Source of the DNA: an uncultured Oscillibacter sp.
Lineage (GTDB): Bacteria > Bacillota > Clostridia > Oscillospirales > Oscillospiraceae
Assembly (NCBI GenBank): GCA_900770295.1
Contig: CAAGJQ010000080.1
Coordinates: 1-8,571, forward strand
Direction: 5' to 3'
DNA: 8,571 nucleotides
The notes under the pieces were generated by a model that did not search any database, was not told the origin of the DNA, and saw nothing but the letters and a program-made list of their open reading frames with translations. Numbering within the stretch: position 1 is the stretch's first letter; each line of letters opens with the position of its first letter. Of this stretch, positions 6,441-8,571 are shown one piece after another. The translations under genes and the position numbers were made by a program.

Positions 6441-6971
6441 ATGTCTGCTGCATCTTCCCTCCGCACGGTACGCCCCATCAAGTGGCTGACCGTCACCGCC
6501 ATGCTGATGGCCCTGAACATCGCCATGAGCTCCTTCGGCATCCCCGTTCCCGGCGGCCACCTGTACCTGAACGACGCCATCATCTGCACCGCCGCCATCC
6601 TGCTGGACCCGCTGGGCGCTTTCGTGGTGGGCGGCGTCGGCGCCTTCCTGGGCGACTTTTTCTTCTATCCCGCTCCCATGTTTGTCTCTCTGGTGACCCA
6701 CGGCCTCCAGGCGGTGGTGGTCTCCCTGTGCGCTCATAAGCTGATGAAGGACCACCGGGGCCGGGCCGCTCTGGTGGGCGTGATCCTGGGCGTCATCATC
6801 AACGTGGTGGGCTACTCCATCGGCCGCGCCTTCGTCTACGCCACGCCCGAGGCCGCCATGCTGAAGTTCCCCTTCCAGGTGTTCCAGGCCACCTTCGGCG
6901 CGGTGGTGTCCATGCTACTGTGCTTCAAGGCCGGTCTGCTGTCCTTCTGGGACAAGTTCTCCGCCCGCTGA
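6441..6971 (+). CDS. ECF transporter S component, substrate unknown
   Basis: A 176-residue membrane protein with about six predicted helices, the size and shape of the substrate-binding S subunit of energy-coupling factor importers. TM1 carries the alanine-rich face (TVTAMLMALNIAMS) that docks to EcfT. The stretch GHLYLNDAIICTAAILLDPLG followed by GGVGAFLGDFF is the typical substrate-loop and TM2-3 pattern of riboflavin/pantothenate/HmpT-like S components (its key residues are G56-L60-D62 region and the GG/GD turns). No EcfA, EcfA' or EcfT gene is nearby, which fits a group II system that shares one energising module encoded elsewhere. No vitamin riboswitch is visible in the short leader, so the vitamin or precursor carried cannot be named. 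I chose the ATG at 6441 over 6384 because of the ribosome binding site and the likely promoter at 6357-6385. Confidence 0.82.
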   Translation: MSAASSLRTVRPIKWLTVTAMLMALNIAMSSFGIPVPGGHLYLNDAIICTAAILLDPLGAFVVGGVGAFLGDFFFYPAPMFVSLVTHGLQAVVVSLCAHKLMKDHRGRAALVGVILGVIINVVGYSIGRAFVYATPEAAMLKFPFQVFQATFGAVVSMLLCFKAGLLSFWDKFSAR

Positions 6972-6985
6972 GTGCTTCTCTGCTC

Positions 6986-7023
6986 AAAAAGCCCCGTCCG
7001 GAAAATCCCGGACGGGGCTTTTT
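6986..7023. terminator. Bidirectional terminator between converging genes
   Basis: GCCCCGTCCGG (6991-7001) and CCGGACGGGGC (7008-7018) form a perfect 11-bp stem with a 6-nt loop. Five A residues (6986-6990) and five T residues (7019-7023) flank it, so it can end transcription in both directions. It lies 14 bp after the ECF S-component stop and 30 bp from the stop of the converging symporter gene. Confidence 0.95.
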
Positions 7024-7053
7024 GCAGATCGGTATGAGCCGCGCGCAGCTGTC

Positions 7054-8430
7054 TTAAAGTCCCTGGAGCAAAATGACCAGGATCAAAATGGGCAGGACAA
7101 CGCAGAGATAGAACTGCATCAGGCGCTTGGGCAGGCCCCGGCTGGGCAGCTTCAGCCCACGGCCGGTGTTGGCCTCCGCCAGATAGCTGTCGTAGTTCCA
7201 GCCCCAGGGCGTCACGCAGAAGAGCAGGTAGATGAGGGACCCCAGCGGCAGCAGCAGATTGCTGACCAGGAAGTCCTCAATGTCCAGCACCTGGCCCACG
7301 GCGCCGTTGGGCAGCGTTGCCTCGAAGTACCAGAGGTTGTAGCCCAGCACGCAGGGCAGGCTGGCGATCAGGATAAAGGCGCAGTTGAGGAGCACCGCCT
7401 TTTTCCGGGACCAGCCGAAGTTGTCGATGCAGGAGGCCAGCAGGTTTTCAAACACGGCAATGACCGTGGAGAAGCTGGCAAAGGTCATGAACAGGAAGAA
7501 CAGGGTGCCCCACAGCCGGCCGCCGGCCATGTTGACGAACACCTTGGGCAGGGTGATGAAGATCAGGGAGGGACCCGCGTCCGGCTCCACGCCGAAGGAG
7601 AAGCAGGCGGGGAAGATGATCAGGCCGGCCATCAGGGCCACGAAGGTGTCCAGGCAGCAGATGCGGACGGCCTCGCCGGGGAGGGTGTGGTCCTTGGACA
7701 TGTAGCTGCCGAAGATCTCCATGGCGGCGATGCCCAGGCTCAGCGTGAAGAAGGCCTGGTTCATGGCGGCGGTGACCACCTGGCCAAGGCCCGCCTCCCG
7801 GGCCCGCTGAAAGTCCGGCAGCAGATAGAATTTCGTTCCCTCCGCTGCCCCGGGCAGCAGCAGGCTGTGGACCGCCAGAAGGACGATCAGCCCCAGCAGG
7901 CCCAGCATCATGACCTTGGTGATGCGCTCCAGCCCCTTCTGCAGGCCGAAGCTGCACACCAGGAAGCCCGCCAGCACCGTGACCGCCATCCACAGCGCCA
8001 TCTCTCCGGGACTGGCCAGCATGGCGCCGAACACGCCATCCACCGCCTCGCAGGCCATTGCGCTGAAGGTGCCGGAGGCGAACTTGAAGAAGTAGCCCAG
8101 CATCCAGCCGGACACGGTGGTGTAGTACATCATCAGCAGGTAGCAGCCCAGCAGGCAGAACCAGCCGTGGATGTGCCACTTGCTGCCGGGGCGCTCCAGA
8201 GCCTTGTAGCCCAGCACGGCGCTCTTTCCGCTGGCGCGGCCCACCGCCAGCTCCATGGTCAGGACCGGCGCGCCCATCAGAACGAGAAACAGCAGATAGA
8301 ACAGAACAAACACGCCGCCTCCATTCTGCCCGGCAACATACGGAAATTTCCACACGTTGCCGATGCCGATGGCGCAGCCGGCACTCACCAGCAGAAAGCC
8401 AAGGCGGGATTGGAAGTTTTCACGTTTCAT
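7054..8430 (-). CDS. Neurotransmitter:sodium symporter (NSS/SNF) family transporter
   Basis: A 458-residue LeuT-fold secondary transporter, probably importing an amino acid or related compound with Na+. Eleven or twelve membrane helices are expected and the length matches the shorter bacterial members. TM1 shows the signature GCAIGIGNVWKFPY (18-31) followed by QNGGGVF. TM3 includes YYTTVSGWMLGYF. TM6 has QAFFTLSLG, as in LeuT. TM8 has the small-residue stretch ASFSTVIAVFENL, the region of the second Na+ site. TM10 has DIEDF, whose last Asp should match LeuT Asp404 of the outer gate. Lys28 replaces the usual gate Arg (LeuT Arg30) and Cys19 stands where LeuT has Asn21. The ATG at 8430 was chosen because AAAGGAGA lies 7 nt upstream and the family starts right there. 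The frame stays open upstream to the window end, but that part is hairpin DNA with no family resemblance. Confidence 0.93.
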   Translation of the reverse strand: MKRENFQSRLGFLLVSAGCAIGIGNVWKFPYVAGQNGGGVFVLFYLLFLVLMGAPVLTMELAVGRASGKSAVLGYKALERPGSKWHIHGWFCLLGCYLLMMYYTTVSGWMLGYFFKFASGTFSAMACEAVDGVFGAMLASPGEMALWMAVTVLAGFLVCSFGLQKGLERITKVMMLGLLGLIVLLAVHSLLLPGAAEGTKFYLLPDFQRAREAGLGQVVTAAMNQAFFTLSLGIAAMEIFGSYMSKDHTLPGEAVRICCLDTFVALMAGLIIFPACFSFGVEPDAGPSLIFITLPKVFVNMAGGRLWGTLFFLFMTFASFSTVIAVFENLLASCIDNFGWSRKKAVLLNCAFILIASLPCVLGYNLWYFEATLPNGAVGQVLDIEDFLVSNLLLPLGSLIYLLFCVTPWGWNYDSYLAEANTGRGLKLPSRGLPKRLMQFYLCVVLPILILVILLQGL

Positions 8431-8437
8431 CAAGCAG

Positions 8438-8445
8438 TCTCCTTT
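8438..8445 (-). promoter_or_regulatory. Ribosome binding site deciding the symporter start
   Basis: AAAGGAGA on the minus strand lies 7 nt before the ATG at 8430. It rules against starts further upstream such as 8559, which would add 43 residues of non-family sequence. Confidence 0.8.
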
Positions 8446-8462
8446 GGATTGTTTCATACGAT

Positions 8463-8496
8463 TCTTCCATAGAAAATGGATATTTTCTATGGAAGA
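8463..8496. repeat. Perfect inverted repeat, 15-bp arms
   Basis: TCTTCCATAGAAAAT (8463-8477) and ATTTTCTATGGAAGA (8482-8496) are perfect reverse complements with a 4-base loop (GGAT). No T-run follows on either strand, so it is not a standard intrinsic terminator. It sits 33 bp before the symporter start and 18 bp before its ribosome binding site. Confidence 0.9.
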
Positions 8497-8517
8497 GGCG
8501 CCGCTGAGCGCGTCGCC

Positions 8518-8540
8518 CATTTGTGCCAGAGGCACAAATG
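8518..8540. repeat. Perfect inverted repeat, 10-bp arms
   Basis: CATTTGTGCC (8518-8527) and GGCACAAATG (8531-8540) are perfect reverse complements around a 3-base loop (AGA). A GC-rich segment (8497-8517, with GGCG/CGCC ends that can pair) links it to the 15-bp inverted repeat. Together they form a compact structured block of about 80 bp with no coding role that I can support. Confidence 0.88.
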
Positions 8541-8571
8541 CCGTCTCATAAGACTTCAACGCGTCTTCGGC

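Noticed and set aside
7687..8472. Plus-strand open frame opposite the symporter gene
   Set aside because: His/Gln/Ala-rich antisense translation without motifs; the opposite strand encodes a full NSS transporter with conserved helices.
8431..8559. N-terminal extension of the symporter, 43 residues from an ATG at 8559
   Set aside because: The extension has no family resemblance, is made of inverted-repeat DNA, and the internal ATG at 8430 has a strong ribosome binding site.

Overview
The window looks like a chromosomal segment from a GC-rich gut-type Firmicute, most likely a Clostridia member of the Oscillospiraceae group. This is inferred from the roughly 60% GC codon use, strong AGGAGG-type ribosome binding sites, a Gram-positive type LexA box, an M-box magnesium riboswitch and a small JAMM-type RadC. 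No rRNA, tRNA, CRISPR array, integrase or transposase is visible. The gene content is mostly ordinary; the more interesting material lies in the intergenic regulatory DNA.

Left part (1-4398, all minus strand). Reading from right to left there is radC, then a 110-bp gap carrying a well-formed promoter overlapped by a LexA/SOS box, then a tightly packed run: uvrB, a MmcQ/YjbR-family gene, an EamA/DMT transporter and a YbaK/EbsC-type editing deacylase cut by the window edge. The junctions are a 1-nt overlap (TAATG), an 8-nt overlap and a 5-nt gap, so the four genes are probably one transcript that starts at an SOS-controlled promoter.

Middle (4399-4862). This is a divergent control region. The radC promoter faces left and carries tandem and inverted ATACC/GGTAT repeats. 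A TTGACA promoter faces right and drives an M-box leader followed by an intrinsic terminator, which controls mgtE.

Right part (4863-8571). mgtE (magnesium channel/transporter, plus strand) ends at a strong terminator. An ECF-transporter S component (plus strand) follows from its own likely promoter. A near-perfect bidirectional terminator separates it from a converging neurotransmitter:sodium symporter gene (minus strand). The last 110 bp, upstream of that symporter, hold two perfect inverted repeats (15-bp and 10-bp arms) that no gene explains and that may be a dispersed repeat or a structured leader.

Taken together the window joins DNA repair (uvrB under SOS, radC), magnesium homeostasis (M-box and mgtE) and small-molecule uptake or export (EamA, ECF-S, NSS). 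I did not find a clearly new multi-gene system.
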